DNA of 64,000 bases from CAYRJD01 sp965247395 (GTDB lineage Bacteria; Actinomycetota; Acidimicrobiia; Acidimicrobiales; Poriferisodalaceae): contig OZ252012.1 of NCBI GenBank assembly GCA_965247395.1, positions 1 to 64,000 of the forward strand. The letters are read 5' to 3'. Position 1 is the first letter of the stretch. Each line of letters begins with the position of its first letter. Below the pieces are notes generated by a model, which was not told where the DNA came from, searched no databases, and worked only from the letters and a program-made list of their open reading frames with translations. The translations under genes and the position numbers were made by a program. This document shows positions 23,290 through 31,832 of the stretch, in pieces.

Positions 23290-24531
23290 CTAAACAGCCA
23301 CGACGCCGGCTTTGACTAGCTCGGTCGTCTCGGCTTGCGAGTAGCCAAGCTCGCCCAACAGTTCAGCGCTGTGCTCACCCAGGCGTGGGGCGTGGTGGTG
23401 CAGACCGGTGGGGGTAGCTGAATAGTTCACAGCGTCGTGCACGTAGCGATACGTGCCTTCGCTGGGGTGATCCATTACCTGAACAAGGCCGACAGCGGCT
23501 AGGTGCGGGTCGTTGTCTAGCTCGGCTAGGTCAAGCACGGCGGCGGCTGGAATCGAAACCTGTTCGCAGAACTCCAACCACTCGGCGTTGGTGTGAGTGG
23601 TTGCTAGTCCATCGATCAACTCGTACAGCTCGTCGCTGTTGGCGATTCGATCGTTGTGCAGGCGAAAACGAGGGTCGTCCACTAGCTCTGGCTGGCCAGC
23701 GAACTCAAAGAACGCTTTGAAGTTGGCGTCGGTGTAGGGCAACAAGCACATCACACCATCGGCGGTTTTCATGGGACGGCGATGAGGCGACAGCAACCTC
23801 GGATAGCCAAACGGGCCTAGCGGCGGTTCGTAGGTGGCACCGCGATGATGCTCTACCAAGTTGAAGGCAACCATCGTTTCAAACATCGGCACTTCGATGG
23901 TTTGGGCTTCGCCGGTGCGTTCACGATGCAGCAGTGCGGCCATAACCGCCTGGACGATGTGTAGCCCTACAACCTTGTCCGCCATGACGCCAGGCACATA
24001 TCCCGGTTGTCCGGTAGCGCGATCAATCAGGTTGCTAATGCCTGAGGCAGCCTGGATGACATCGTCGTAGGCGGGTCTGTCGCGGTAAGGACCCGAATGT
24101 CCGTAGCCGTTGGCGAGGCAATAAATCAGCCTTGGGTTTAGCTTTCGCACCGAGTCAGAGTCGAGCCCCAGGCGCTCCAGCGCGGTGTGTCGCATGTTGG
24201 TTACGAGGACGTCAGCCGTGGGGATTAAGCGCTCCACCACCTGTTTGCCTTGGGTGGTTTTTAGGTCGATCGACAAGGAGCGCTTGTTGCGTTGCAGATT
24301 GAGGCTGAAGCCCGACATGCCTGTATGACGAGTGGGCAGAGAGTTTCGCGTGGAGTCACCAGTGAGGGTTTCCACTCTCACTATGTCCGCTCCGTGATCG
24401 CCCAGCATGCGAGTGGCCAGCGGTGCCATCAAGATCGTGGTGAGATCAATGATGCGGTAAGAGGCGAGAGCACCCGGCGAAGGCTCGGTCTGTGATGGCT
24501 CTTCTTGTGAATGTCCGGTTTGTGAATGCAT
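23290..24531 (-). CDS. CaiB/BaiF family (class III) CoA transferase
   Basis: Family III CoA transferase of 413 residues. Motifs are RIIDLTTILMAPLATRMLGDHGADIVRVE, with the conserved GADIVRVE, then SLSIDLKTTQGKQ, ADVLVTNMRHTALERLGLD and YGHSGPYRDRPAYDDVIQAASG, where the Asp of YDD is the expected catalytic aspartate. The C-terminal PRLGEHSAELLGELGYS is typical. These enzymes move CoA between carboxylic acids. The donor and acceptor are unknown. The N-terminus has a Gln/Glu/Ser/Thr-rich low-complexity leader (HSQTGHSQEEPSQTEPSPG). Confidence 0.88.
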   Translation of the reverse strand: MHSQTGHSQEEPSQTEPSPGALASYRIIDLTTILMAPLATRMLGDHGADIVRVETLTGDSTRNSLPTRHTGMSGFSLNLQRNKRSLSIDLKTTQGKQVVERLIPTADVLVTNMRHTALERLGLDSDSVRKLNPRLIYCLANGYGHSGPYRDRPAYDDVIQAASGISNLIDRATGQPGYVPGVMADKVVGLHIVQAVMAALLHRERTGEAQTIEVPMFETMVAFNLVEHHRGATYEPPLGPFGYPRLLSPHRRPMKTADGVMCLLPYTDANFKAFFEFAGQPELVDDPRFRLHNDRIANSDELYELIDGLATTHTNAEWLEFCEQVSIPAAAVLDLAELDNDPHLAAVGLVQVMDHPSEGTYRYVHDAVNYSATPTGLHHHAPRLGEHSAELLGELGYSQAETTELVKAGVVAV

Positions 24532-24544
24532 TCCGCTTATTTGG

Positions 24545-24868
24545 CTATTTGGATTTGCGCGACAGGTTTTCGCGTGCTCGGTCCTCGCGGTCGGCCGCTC
24601 CTACCCCATAGCCCATCACTAAGGCAGGCGCTAACACCACCGAACCGACGATCAGCGATAGAGCCACGACCCAAACCACAGCAGGGCTAAAGCTGGTAAA
24701 AAACCCCACCACGAACACCACCATGGCAATTGCGAACAGCGAATAGCCGAGGCGCTTGCCTCGCTGCGCCAATCGCCCGATCTCGCGCCGGCGAGAAAGA
24801 ACGGGGTCGGGATCCGGGTCGTTTTTGCTAGCTGAATTACTTTTGCTAGCTGAATTATTTGTCGGCAC
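24545..24868 (-). CDS. Small two-helix membrane protein
   Basis: Protein of 107 residues from GTG 24868. The N-terminus has a duplicated word (SASKSNSASK) from an 18-bp direct repeat at 24826-24860. It is followed by a basic stretch (RRREIGRLAQRGKRLGY), two hydrophobic helices (SLFAIAMVVFVVGFFTSF, and VVWVVALSLIVGSVVLAPAL) and a charged tail (ADREDRARENLSRKSK). I cannot assign a function. It lies 14 bases upstream of the CoA transferase gene on the same strand and could be cotranscribed with nothing obvious in common. Confidence 0.75.
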   Translation of the reverse strand: MPTNNSASKSNSASKNDPDPDPVLSRRREIGRLAQRGKRLGYSLFAIAMVVFVVGFFTSFSPAVVWVVALSLIVGSVVLAPALVMGYGVGAADREDRARENLSRKSK

Positions 24869-24947
24869 TAGCTAGCGACACTAGTGAGCATTACTTGATG
24901 GCGGCACCACTGCCAGGCGTGATTGGGCCATTGCAGCTAGGCAGTAA

Positions 24948-25592
24948 CTAGGCAGCAGAGCCAACCATCCCTGCCTCTGGTTGCTCAGCGGATGACTGCC
25001 CTGTTCCTGCTAGCGCAGCCTCAGGTCTTAGAGACGAGTCGGCTGGCCAAAGCAGACGGAAGCAGACATTGCAGATACCCGCGGCGATTATCAGGTCGCC
25101 AAACGAAATCACTTCTCGGAGCCAACTAACGCCAATTACTGGCCCTAAGCCATCCAGCAAGCCACCGTCTGTCTGCAACTGGCGCCCTGCGCCCAGCACA
25201 ACGCGATACAAAGAGTCGGCGTCGACTATGCCTGCTGCCACTAATGCTTGCGGATCCACAGGCAGATAACCGTTTAACAGCAGCGGTATCAGGTTCATCA
25301 CCGCACCGAGGGCGATCACGCTCATCCCCAGCAAATGACGGTTGATGATGGCTCCGAACGCGATGCACACCAACGAACCAGCTAACACATACTTCGCATA
25401 ACTTGAGCTGATATTGAACCCGACAAGAACGGCTCCAATTGCGCCTAGGGGCAAAATCCAAATGTCTCTCTTTGGAGTTTTTAGAGTGGAATGCAAGGTG
25501 TCGAAAGCCTCGGAGCTAGAGCGACCAACCAGCGTGTTCATGCCGAGGCCAGCGGCTAGGCCGACCAGCACGGCAACAGAAATCAGAACCAT
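24948..25592 (-). CDS. DUF5317-like membrane protein
   Basis: Integral membrane protein of 214 residues with about five hydrophobic segments (VLISVAVLVGLAAGLGMNTLVG, ILPLGAIGAVLVGF, YVLAGSLVCIAFGAI, LLGMSVIALGAVMNLIPLLLNGYLPV, VISFGDLIIAAGICNVCFRLL). The NLIPLLLNGYLPV and REVISFGDLIIAAG words resemble the actinobacterial/firmicute DUF5317 family, whose function is unknown. ATG 25592 is the start. The cytoplasmic tail is low complexity (SAEQPEAGM). It is not part of an evident operon. Confidence 0.7.
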   Translation of the reverse strand: MVLISVAVLVGLAAGLGMNTLVGRSSSEAFDTLHSTLKTPKRDIWILPLGAIGAVLVGFNISSSYAKYVLAGSLVCIAFGAIINRHLLGMSVIALGAVMNLIPLLLNGYLPVDPQALVAAGIVDADSLYRVVLGAGRQLQTDGGLLDGLGPVIGVSWLREVISFGDLIIAAGICNVCFRLLWPADSSLRPEAALAGTGQSSAEQPEAGMVGSAA

Positions 25593-25758
25593 GACTAGAT
25601 GAGAGTACGTACGCCATTTTGATTTGTCTAGGGGCAGTTTTCGCTAGCGTCGGGGTTTGCAATATCGTTTGCAACAAGGCCGCCATGAGTCAAGATCAGC
25701 TGATTAGGCCGCAAAACGGCCAAATCACCCCGATAGAGGCCGCAGGAAGGTTTTGCTA

Positions 25759-25968
25759 ATGGAGATTCGCGCGGAATTGACTGCCATCGTCTGGAAGATT
25801 GTTGCCGAAGAGGGCGGCACCGTCGCTGAGGGCGATGAGGTGCTTATTTTGGAATCGATGAAGATGGAGATTCCGGTAACGGCGCCCAGTGCAGGCACTT
25901 TGACCGAACTGCGGGTAAGCGAACAAGACAGTGTCTCCGAAGGCGATGTATTGGGAGTCATAACCTGA
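25759..25968 (+). CDS. Small biotin/lipoyl-attachment domain protein (TB7.3-like)
   Basis: A free-standing biotinyl domain of 69 residues. The biotinylation motif is ESMKMEIPV with Lys35 as the expected modified residue; the flanking EEGGTVAEGDEVLIL and GVIT complete the fold. AGGAAGG (25744-25750) lies 8 bases before ATG 25759. It resembles the small M. tuberculosis biotinylated protein TB7.3 and could serve as a carboxyl carrier, although no carboxylase genes are near. Its TGA stop overlaps the proposed CTG start of ccmA, so translation of the two is likely coupled. Confidence 0.9.
   Translation: MEIRAELTAIVWKIVAEEGGTVAEGDEVLILESMKMEIPVTAPSAGTLTELRVSEQDSVSEGDVLGVIT
25953..25967 (+). promoter_or_regulatory. 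Ribosome binding site and noncanonical CTG start of ccmA
   Basis: GGGAG at 25953-25957 stands seven bases before CTG 25965-25967. The CTG overlaps the TGA stop of the biotinyl-domain gene (CTGA), the same geometry as the many ATGA overlaps in this window. The ccmA frame is open from here, while no ATG, GTG or TTG occurs in frame until GTG 26052. Confidence 0.6.
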
Positions 25969-26699
25969 GCTCAAGTGCGAGCGCAATTGATTTTCGCGAA
26001 GTAATAGCGTTAATCGACGGCTTTCCAGCGCTAGCTGGCGCAGATTTTCAGGTGAGCACAGGAGAAATTGTGTGGCTAGCTGGCCGCAACGGCTCGGGTA
26101 AGACGACCCTTCTAAGGGTCTGCGCGGGCCTTATGCGGATATCGGGTGAGCGAGCCTCGGTGTTGGGCTACGACCTGCTAGCCGTCGGTGCCGCCGGAGC
26201 GCAAGCTCGACGCAGCGTTCGTGCCAATGCAGGCCTGCTGGGTCATGTTGATGCCCTTTATGACGACCTCACGGTTGCCGACCAGCTCGCCTATAACGCC
26301 AAATTGGTACGAGCCGGCAGCACCGAGATTGAAGCCGCTCTTGAGAGAGTGGGTCTAGAAGATCGCCTGCGATCGGTGTCGGTGAGACGACTCTCCGCCG
26401 GGCAGCGCAGGAGGCTGGCTCTTGCGGTGATGATCTTGAAACGACCAAGATTGTGGCTGCTCGACGAGCCTCATGCCGGGCTGGATAAGGCAGGCAGAGC
26501 AATGGTAGATGAGCTGCTTAATCAGGCTGCCTCAGCCGGAGCAACCGTTGTGATCGCAGCCCACGAACACAGCCAGAAATCCGATAGCGCTAAACCAACC
26601 AGCCAGCAATCGGGTCAGGTTCGTCAGGTTGTCTTAGCTGGCGGCCAGACACACCCGGCCGGACCCAATCAGGTCAAACCGGTCAGCAACGATGAATAG
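25965..26699 (+). CDS. ccmA: Heme exporter ATP-binding protein CcmA (CTG start proposed)
   Basis: ABC ATPase of the CcmABCD heme-handling complex (244 residues from CTG 25965). Walker A is AGRNGSGKTTLLR, the signature LSAGQRRRLALAVMIL, Walker B LWLLDEPHAGLD and the H-loop IAAHEH. The first two beta strands, IDFREVIALIDGFPALAGADFQ (split here as IDFREVIALIDG and FPALAGADFQ), are encoded upstream of the first ordinary start codon (GTG 26052). The protein needs these strands for nucleotide binding, so a CTG start at 25965 with GGGAG seven bases before it is proposed. ATT 25986 is a weaker alternative. It has a Gln/Ser/Lys-rich C-terminal tail. Confidence 0.85.
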   Translation: MSSSASAIDFREVIALIDGFPALAGADFQVSTGEIVWLAGRNGSGKTTLLRVCAGLMRISGERASVLGYDLLAVGAAGAQARRSVRANAGLLGHVDALYDDLTVADQLAYNAKLVRAGSTEIEAALERVGLEDRLRSVSVRRLSAGQRRRLALAVMILKRPRLWLLDEPHAGLDKAGRAMVDELLNQAASAGATVVIAAHEHSQKSDSAKPTSQQSGQVRQVVLAGGQTHPAGPNQVKPVSNDE

Positions 26700-26714
26700 C
26701 GACGACGAATAACG

Positions 26715-27440
26715 ATGAATAACGCGCCAACTAGCACTCCGTCTAGCGCCTTGCCTAGTTTCAAAACAAGAAATCTGGCCGACGCCTGGACCGTGTGTCG
26801 AAAAGACCTCACCGTTGAGAGGCGAGCCCGTATCACCGTCGGCCAGGTGGTTCCGCTCACACTGATCACTCTGGTTGTGATCGCTTTCGCCTTTGACGCC
26901 AACGCAACACTGCTGATCGGTAGCTCAGGTGGCGTGTTATGGATAGCGACTTTGTTCGGCGGGTTGATGCTGATCGGACGCAGCTTTAACACCGAACTCC
27001 ACGGCGGCAACCTCGACGGCTTGCGTTTATCAGGCATCGCACCGCCCGCTGTTTTCGTGGGCAAGGCAATCGCCCTGGCGCTGCAGTTATTGCTGGTGGT
27101 TGTTGTATTGACCGGTGGCTTGGTGGTGTTTTATGAGGCACGAATTTCGCAATGGGGGCTGCTGGCGGTGACCTTGTTAGCAGGCTGCGCTGCGCTGGCA
27201 GCGAGCGGAACGATCTATGGAGCGATGACCGTCTCCACAGCGGCAGCAGATACCCTGCTGCCGCTACTGCTAATACCGGTAGTAGCCCCGGTATTGCTGG
27301 CCGGTGCGCGTGCGTTGGACGTGGCGCTGGGGGTCAACACCGGTTCGGGTTTTGGCTGGGCGGCACTGTTGGCGATCGTCGCAGCTATATACACAACGGT
27401 TGGGTTGGTGGCTTTCGGGCCACTGCTGGAGGATGTGTGA
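26715..27440 (+). CDS. ccmB: Heme exporter membrane protein CcmB
   Basis: Membrane subunit of the CcmAB ABC complex (241 residues, six hydrophobic segments). Characteristic words are VCRKDLTVERRAR at the N-terminus, GGVLWIATLFGGLMLIGRSFNTELHGG with the next DGLRLSG, and LLPLLLIPVVAPVLLAGARA. ATG 26715 follows a small repeat (CGACGAATAACGATGAATAA). CcmAB uses ATP to release holo-CcmE from CcmC. Between ccmA and ccmC, tightly spaced, as in canonical System I operons. Confidence 0.92.
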   Translation: MNNAPTSTPSSALPSFKTRNLADAWTVCRKDLTVERRARITVGQVVPLTLITLVVIAFAFDANATLLIGSSGGVLWIATLFGGLMLIGRSFNTELHGGNLDGLRLSGIAPPAVFVGKAIALALQLLLVVVVLTGGLVVFYEARISQWGLLAVTLLAGCAALAASGTIYGAMTVSTAAADTLLPLLLIPVVAPVLLAGARALDVALGVNTGSGFGWAALLAIVAAIYTTVGLVAFGPLLEDV

Positions 27441-27442
27441 GC

Positions 27443-28201
27443 ATGACAGCCACTTTGGGCACTCGTCTGTTGGCGGCGACAGCCATGCTCAGCGTGGCGG
27501 TGATGCTGATCCTGGCGCTGTGGGTATCGCCCCCTGATGTGGTGCAAGGCGATGCCGTGCGCATGTTGTACATACACGTGCCGTCTATCTGGGTGGCATA
27601 TGGGTCGTTCGCGGTTACATGGGTGGCAAGCGCTCTGCTTTTGTGGCGGGGTGAACGTCGAGTCGACGCAGGACGCCACTATGACCGTTTGGCAGGAGCG
27701 GCAGCCGAAGTAGGTGTGTTGTTTACGGCGTTGACCCTTATAAGCGGTTCGCTTTGGGGGAGAGTGACCTGGGGCACCTACTGGCAATGGGATGCCCGGC
27801 TCACGACAACGGTCATGCTGTTGATCACTTACATCGGCTACCTGGCATTGCGACGCTTGCCCAGCAGTGGAGTGCTAACCGGAGTTAGGTCTGCGTCTGC
27901 GACGCAACATCGTCGAGCGGCGATTATGGCTTTGATCTCATTTGTGAACGTGCCAATCGTGCATTACTCCGTTGATTGGTGGCGCACTTTGCATCAAGAA
28001 GCCAGCCTTGGTATAGGCCAGGAGCCAGAGATCACTGGCGAGATGTATTGGACTCTGTTGTATTCAACGTTTGCGGTGACCTTGGTTGCGGCTTGGTTGA
28101 TTACTCACCGTTATCGCTTGTTGCGTCTGGGTTCCATGGCCGATGACATCAAGCTGAGTGCACTGCTTTCACAGCGGCGCGGCGAAGACTCTCTGGTATG
28201 A
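27443..28201 (+). CDS. ccmC: Heme delivery protein CcmC
   Basis: Heme-handling membrane protein that loads heme onto CcmE (252 residues, six hydrophobic helices). The tryptophan-rich motif is WGRVTWGTYWQWDARLT. The two conserved histidines are in YIHVPSIWVAYG and VNVPIVHYSVDWWRTLHQ. The start is either GTG 27437 or ATG 27443; GGAGG at 27428-27432 could serve either. The start overlaps or abuts the ccmB stop, and the stop overlaps ccmD as ATGA. Confidence 0.93.
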   Translation: MTATLGTRLLAATAMLSVAVMLILALWVSPPDVVQGDAVRMLYIHVPSIWVAYGSFAVTWVASALLLWRGERRVDAGRHYDRLAGAAAEVGVLFTALTLISGSLWGRVTWGTYWQWDARLTTTVMLLITYIGYLALRRLPSSGVLTGVRSASATQHRRAAIMALISFVNVPIVHYSVDWWRTLHQEASLGIGQEPEITGEMYWTLLYSTFAVTLVAAWLITHRYRLLRLGSMADDIKLSALLSQRRGEDSLV

Positions 28202-28401
28202 ATCACGCGGGCACCTTGTGGGCGGGCTACGGCATTTCGATTGTGGCTGTGTTGAGTTATGTGGCCTGGTTGCTGCGACGGGCTCGTGTGCTGGGGAACA
28301 GTCTTGATATTGCAGACTCACAGGCAGAATCACAAGCAGTGACACAACCAGAGGCACAAGAAAACGGTGCTAGCTCCGATGCGACCGATAGCGCCCAGTA
28401 G
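28198..28401 (+). CDS. ccmD: CcmD-like small membrane protein
   Basis: Short single-helix protein of 67 residues: GTLWAGYGISIVAVLSYVAWLLRRARVLG is preceded by no signal peptide and followed by a Gln/Glu/Ala/Ser-rich tail (DSQAESQAVTQPEAQE). Length, single TM with following basic residues and position between ccmC and ccmE match CcmD, which holds holo-CcmE in the CcmABC complex. Sequence identity alone would be too weak to name it. ATG 28198 overlaps the ccmC stop. Confidence 0.75.
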   Translation: MNHAGTLWAGYGISIVAVLSYVAWLLRRARVLGNSLDIADSQAESQAVTQPEAQENGASSDATDSAQ

Positions 28402-28457
28402 CAGTGAAACCGGTTGCAGTAGCTGGCCTGTATCTAACCGCACGATTTATCTAACTC

Positions 28458-29045
28458 ATGGTTGATCTAACACCGCGAAATTTTCCGCCAGACCCGTCGT
28501 CCGACAAAGCTGGCGGCCAAGCAGCAGACACCGCTTCTGCCATCGCTGTCGTGCGCCGTCGTCGACTGATGGTCGCGCTCGTGGTAGCAGTGCTGGTCGT
28601 TGTGGCCGGTTTTGTCGCGATTCAGGGGCTGCAAAACGCCACGCTGTTTTTTAGAAACGCAGACGAGGCGGTAGAGCTGCGTGAAGAACTGGGCGAACGA
28701 CGTTTTCGCCTGCAAGGACGAGTGGTGCCTTCAACGGTGGCCAGCGAAGGTGGCGTGACCACCTTCGAAGTGATCCACAACTGTGAGGTGGTGTCGGTAC
28801 GTCACACAACCGACCCGCCCGAGCTTTTTAGCTCCCCGTGGATTCCGGTGGTGTTAGAGGGAGCTTGGACGCCTGGCGAGGTAACGAACATCGCCGGTGG
28901 CGATTCGCACTATTTCCTGAGCGATCGGATGTTGGTGAAGCACACCAACGAATACGTTTCGGCCAACGAAGCTCGAGTCGGCACCGGTGCGCCTGATGAT
29001 CTGCTGACCGACTGCCCGGCCGAGCTGGCAGCCGCAGCATCTTGA
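28458..29045 (+). CDS. ccmE: Periplasmic heme chaperone CcmE
   Basis: Membrane-anchored heme chaperone (195 residues). A basic stretch VRRRRL precedes one TM helix (MVALVVAVLVVVAGFVAI). The OB-fold follows (FRLQGRVVPSTVASEGG, PVVLEGAW). The covalent heme-binding motif is HxxxY at His162-Tyr166 (KHTNEY), the common His type rather than the CxxxY variant. A short extra segment of hydrophilic residues leads the protein. It shuttles heme from CcmC to CcmF. Confidence 0.93.
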   Translation: MVDLTPRNFPPDPSSDKAGGQAADTASAIAVVRRRRLMVALVVAVLVVVAGFVAIQGLQNATLFFRNADEAVELREELGERRFRLQGRVVPSTVASEGGVTTFEVIHNCEVVSVRHTTDPPELFSSPWIPVVLEGAWTPGEVTNIAGGDSHYFLSDRMLVKHTNEYVSANEARVGTGAPDDLLTDCPAELAAAAS

Positions 29046-29079
29046 TGCAAACCGGCTGGCGAACACAACGGCAGCCAGC

Positions 29080-31200
29080 ATGATTCCGGCGGCGCTTGGT
29101 CATATCGGAGTTGGCCTCGGACTGGCCGGAGCAGCCGCGACCGCGTTCGTTCTCGGTGCGGCTCTCGTAACCAAGCGACTCGACCGCGCTCGTCAGGCGT
29201 TGCTTTGGTTGGCGGTCATGTGCGTAGGAGTTCTGCTGGCGGTGGCCGCTATGGAAATAGCGATCTTGTCCGACAACTTCACCGTGGCATATGTGGCTCG
29301 CAATTCCACCACCACCACGCCGCTGATTTACAAGGTGGCGACCTTGTGGGGCGCGCTTGAAGGGTCGATCTTGCTCTGGGCGTTCGTGCTGTGCGGATAC
29401 GTCGCAACCGCAGCTTGGAGCTTTCGAAATCGCATCACCGATCCGCTGCTGGCCTGGGCGCTGCTGGTGATGGCGCTGGTGTGCGTGTTCTTCTTTGCTC
29501 TGCTGATCGGACCGGCGGATCCGTTCGCAACTCTCTCGCAAGCTCCGCTTGAAGGCAACGGCCTCAACCCTTTATTGCGCAACCACCCGCTGATGGTGAT
29601 TCATCCCGTGATGCTCTATCTCGGCTACGTGGGTTTCACGGTGCCGTTTGGATTTGCGATAGCGGTGTTGGTAACAGGTCGGGTGAATGAGCGCTGGCTG
29701 ACCGACACACGGCGCTGGACGATGTTGGCGTGGGGATGTCTCAGCGTGGGCATCTTGTTGGGTGCTTGGTGGTCGTATGAGGTATTGGGCTGGGGCGGAT
29801 ATTGGGCGTGGGACCCGGTGGAGAATGCCTCGCTGTTGCCGTGGCTAACAGCGACTGCGTTTATTCATTCGCTGGTGGTGCAGGAGCGGCGAGGAGTGTT
29901 GGGCGCATGGAACCTGTCGCTGCTTACGGCCACGTTTGCTTTGACGATCTTCGGCACTTTTTTGACTCGCTCTGGCGTGTTGGAGTCCGTGCATGAATTC
30001 AGCGAATCGCCGCTCGGGCCAGCTCTGTTGGCGTTCTTTGCGGTGATTGTGGCTGTCTCTGTGGGGTTAGTCGCCTGGCGTGGAGATCGGTTGACCGGAT
30101 CATCAAGGCCTGCTGGCGGGCTATCCACGACCTCGTCCGCCAACTCACCTACCATCTCGTCCACCATAGATTCGCCTTTGTCGCGTGAAGGCACCTTCTT
30201 AGCGAACAACCTGTTGTTTACAGGGGCGGCATTTGTCGTGCTGCTTGGAACGGTCTTCCCGCTGCTAATAGAGGCCTGGAACGGAGACAAGCTGGCCGTG
30301 GGTCGCCCGTATTTCGATCGCATGCTGGCACCGGTAGGAATCGGGTTGCTTGCGATGATGGCGCTTTCACCCACTCTGCAATGGCGTCAAACTTCGGGCG
30401 GGCTGTTAGCGCGCAGAGCACTGGGTCCGGCCGGAATAGGTGCGATCACGATGGTCGTAGCCGTGGTGGCAGGTGCGCACGGGTTTTGGCATGTACTGGC
30501 GTTGGGTTTTGCAGGAGCGGTGATCGGCAGCGCTCTGCGTCACTTGGTTTTTGCAGTGAGCAGACAAGGCTGGCGTGGGTTGACTGGCCGCAGCGGTGGT
30601 GGGATGGTGGCGCATATCGGAGTGGGTTTGATCGCGTTTGGGTTTATTGCCTCAAGCGCTTTTGATGCCGAGGGTGAGTTCACGCTGGCCGTGGGTGAGA
30701 CCGCAACGGTGGCAGGTCACGAGGTGCGCTTCTTGTCGATGAGCGACGAGCTTGAAGGCGGCAATCGAGTGGTGAGAGCCGAATTTGATGTCGTTGGTCG
30801 CGGTGTGCACGCTCCTGCGGTTACTCGGTTTGCAACCTTTGGTCAGCCGATCTCAACACCTTCGGTTGCGACGGGTTTGGTCGACGACGTTTACCTGAGC
30901 TTGGTGGCGATCCCTGAATCGGGCAGCAGCGAGGTGTCGGTGCGCGTGTTGATAAAGCCTTTGGTGCTTTGGATGTGGGTGGGAGGCGGTGTGCTGGCGT
31001 TAGGAGTGTTTGCGGCGCTGCTTGGTTCGCGCGGTTCGCGCCGTTCGCGCGCCAACTCGCTCGGCTCGAATACAAGTTCCCGAAATGGCAGGGGCCCAAA
31101 TGCTGCCGAGGTAGCCGGAACTAGCGCTTCCGCGGCACCCAGAGCAGCGGCAGCCAAAGCACCCAAAGCTGCGCCTACCGAAGCCGCACCAGTGACATGA
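29080..31200 (+). CDS. ccmF: Cytochrome c heme lyase CcmF
   Basis: Large polytopic heme lyase component (706 residues). The WWD motif reads WGGYWAWDPVENASLLPWL. Also present are NPLLRNHPLMVIHPVMLYLGY (split NPLLRNHPLMVIH and PVMLYLGY), with conserved His, and WNLSLLTATFALTIFGTFLTRSG. A Ser/Thr/Ala/Pro-rich loop (residues about 345-370) and a C-terminal tail with RGSRRSRANSLGSN repeats and an Ala/Pro stretch look like low-complexity additions. It receives heme from CcmE and attaches it to apocytochrome CxxCH motifs. Its stop overlaps ccmG by 4 bases. Confidence 0.95.
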   Translation: MIPAALGHIGVGLGLAGAAATAFVLGAALVTKRLDRARQALLWLAVMCVGVLLAVAAMEIAILSDNFTVAYVARNSTTTTPLIYKVATLWGALEGSILLWAFVLCGYVATAAWSFRNRITDPLLAWALLVMALVCVFFFALLIGPADPFATLSQAPLEGNGLNPLLRNHPLMVIHPVMLYLGYVGFTVPFGFAIAVLVTGRVNERWLTDTRRWTMLAWGCLSVGILLGAWWSYEVLGWGGYWAWDPVENASLLPWLTATAFIHSLVVQERRGVLGAWNLSLLTATFALTIFGTFLTRSGVLESVHEFSESPLGPALLAFFAVIVAVSVGLVAWRGDRLTGSSRPAGGLSTTSSANSPTISSTIDSPLSREGTFLANNLLFTGAAFVVLLGTVFPLLIEAWNGDKLAVGRPYFDRMLAPVGIGLLAMMALSPTLQWRQTSGGLLARRALGPAGIGAITMVVAVVAGAHGFWHVLALGFAGAVIGSALRHLVFAVSRQGWRGLTGRSGGGMVAHIGVGLIAFGFIASSAFDAEGEFTLAVGETATVAGHEVRFLSMSDELEGGNRVVRAEFDVVGRGVHAPAVTRFATFGQPISTPSVATGLVDDVYLSLVAIPESGSSEVSVRVLIKPLVLWMWVGGGVLALGVFAALLGSRGSRRSRANSLGSNTSSRNGRGPNAAEVAGTSASAAPRAAAAKAPKAAPTEAAPVT

Positions 31201-31832
31201 GCGAGCACGATCAAGAACATGAGTCGGGTAACTCGCAGCCTCTCTCACAGCGCTCCCGCTGGATAGCCGCGTCGATAGTTGCGGTGTTGGTTGGAGCACT
31301 GATTGTGGTGCTTGCTACCAGCACGCAAGGCGGCGACAACCGAGTTGCCAGCCCTCTAATCGGTGAACAGGTACCGGCCGTAGAAAGCGAGTTGCTGCTC
31401 AGCGACACGGGAGGCACCACGGCATCGGGCACCAATGCATCAGGCGCAACAACAGACGTCTCAACGACTTTCAATATCGATGCGCTAACCAATCGCTGGG
31501 TGTTAGTGAATTTCTTCGCCTCGTGGTGTGTGCCTTGTCGCCAAGAACATCCCGAACTAGTGGCCTGGAGCGACAGTCATCGCTTTGACGGTCAAGTCGT
31601 GAGCATTCCTTTTGGCGACACCGATGAAGACGCAATCGGCTTCTTTGCTGAATACGGCGGTGACTGGCCAGTGCTAAGAGACTCGAATGCCCGCTGGGCG
31701 GTGGCCTTTGGAGTGTTGCGCCCGCCCGAGTCGTTTTTGGTTGCGCCTAACGGCACGGTGGTGGCCCGCTGGCAAGGTCGGATAACCGCAGCCGAAATAG
31801 ACCAGGTGATCGCCGAAGTCACCAGCGCATGA
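31197..31832 (+). CDS. ccmG: Thiol:disulfide interchange protein CcmG/DsbE
   Basis: Membrane-anchored thioredoxin-like protein (211 residues) that keeps apocytochrome cysteines reduced. One N-terminal TM (WIAASIVAVLVGALIVVLA) is followed by a Thr/Ser/Gly/Ala-rich insert (about residues 64-85), and then the thioredoxin domain with the active site FFASWCVPCRQEHPEL (Cys111, Cys114) and the cis-Pro region RPPESFLVAPNG. ATGA overlaps join it to both ccmF and ccmH. Confidence 0.93.
   Translation: MSEHDQEHESGNSQPLSQRSRWIAASIVAVLVGALIVVLATSTQGGDNRVASPLIGEQVPAVESELLLSDTGGTTASGTNASGATTDVSTTFNIDALTNRWVLVNFFASWCVPCRQEHPELVAWSDSHRFDGQVVSIPFGDTDEDAIGFFAEYGGDWPVLRDSNARWAVAFGVLRPPESFLVAPNGTVVARWQGRITAAEIDQVIAEVTSA

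Noticed and set aside
27152..27442. A longer N-terminus for CcmC inside ccmB
   Set aside because: It lies fully in the ccmB coding region in another frame and has no CcmC similarity; a ribosome binding site stands before GTG 27437/ATG 27443.
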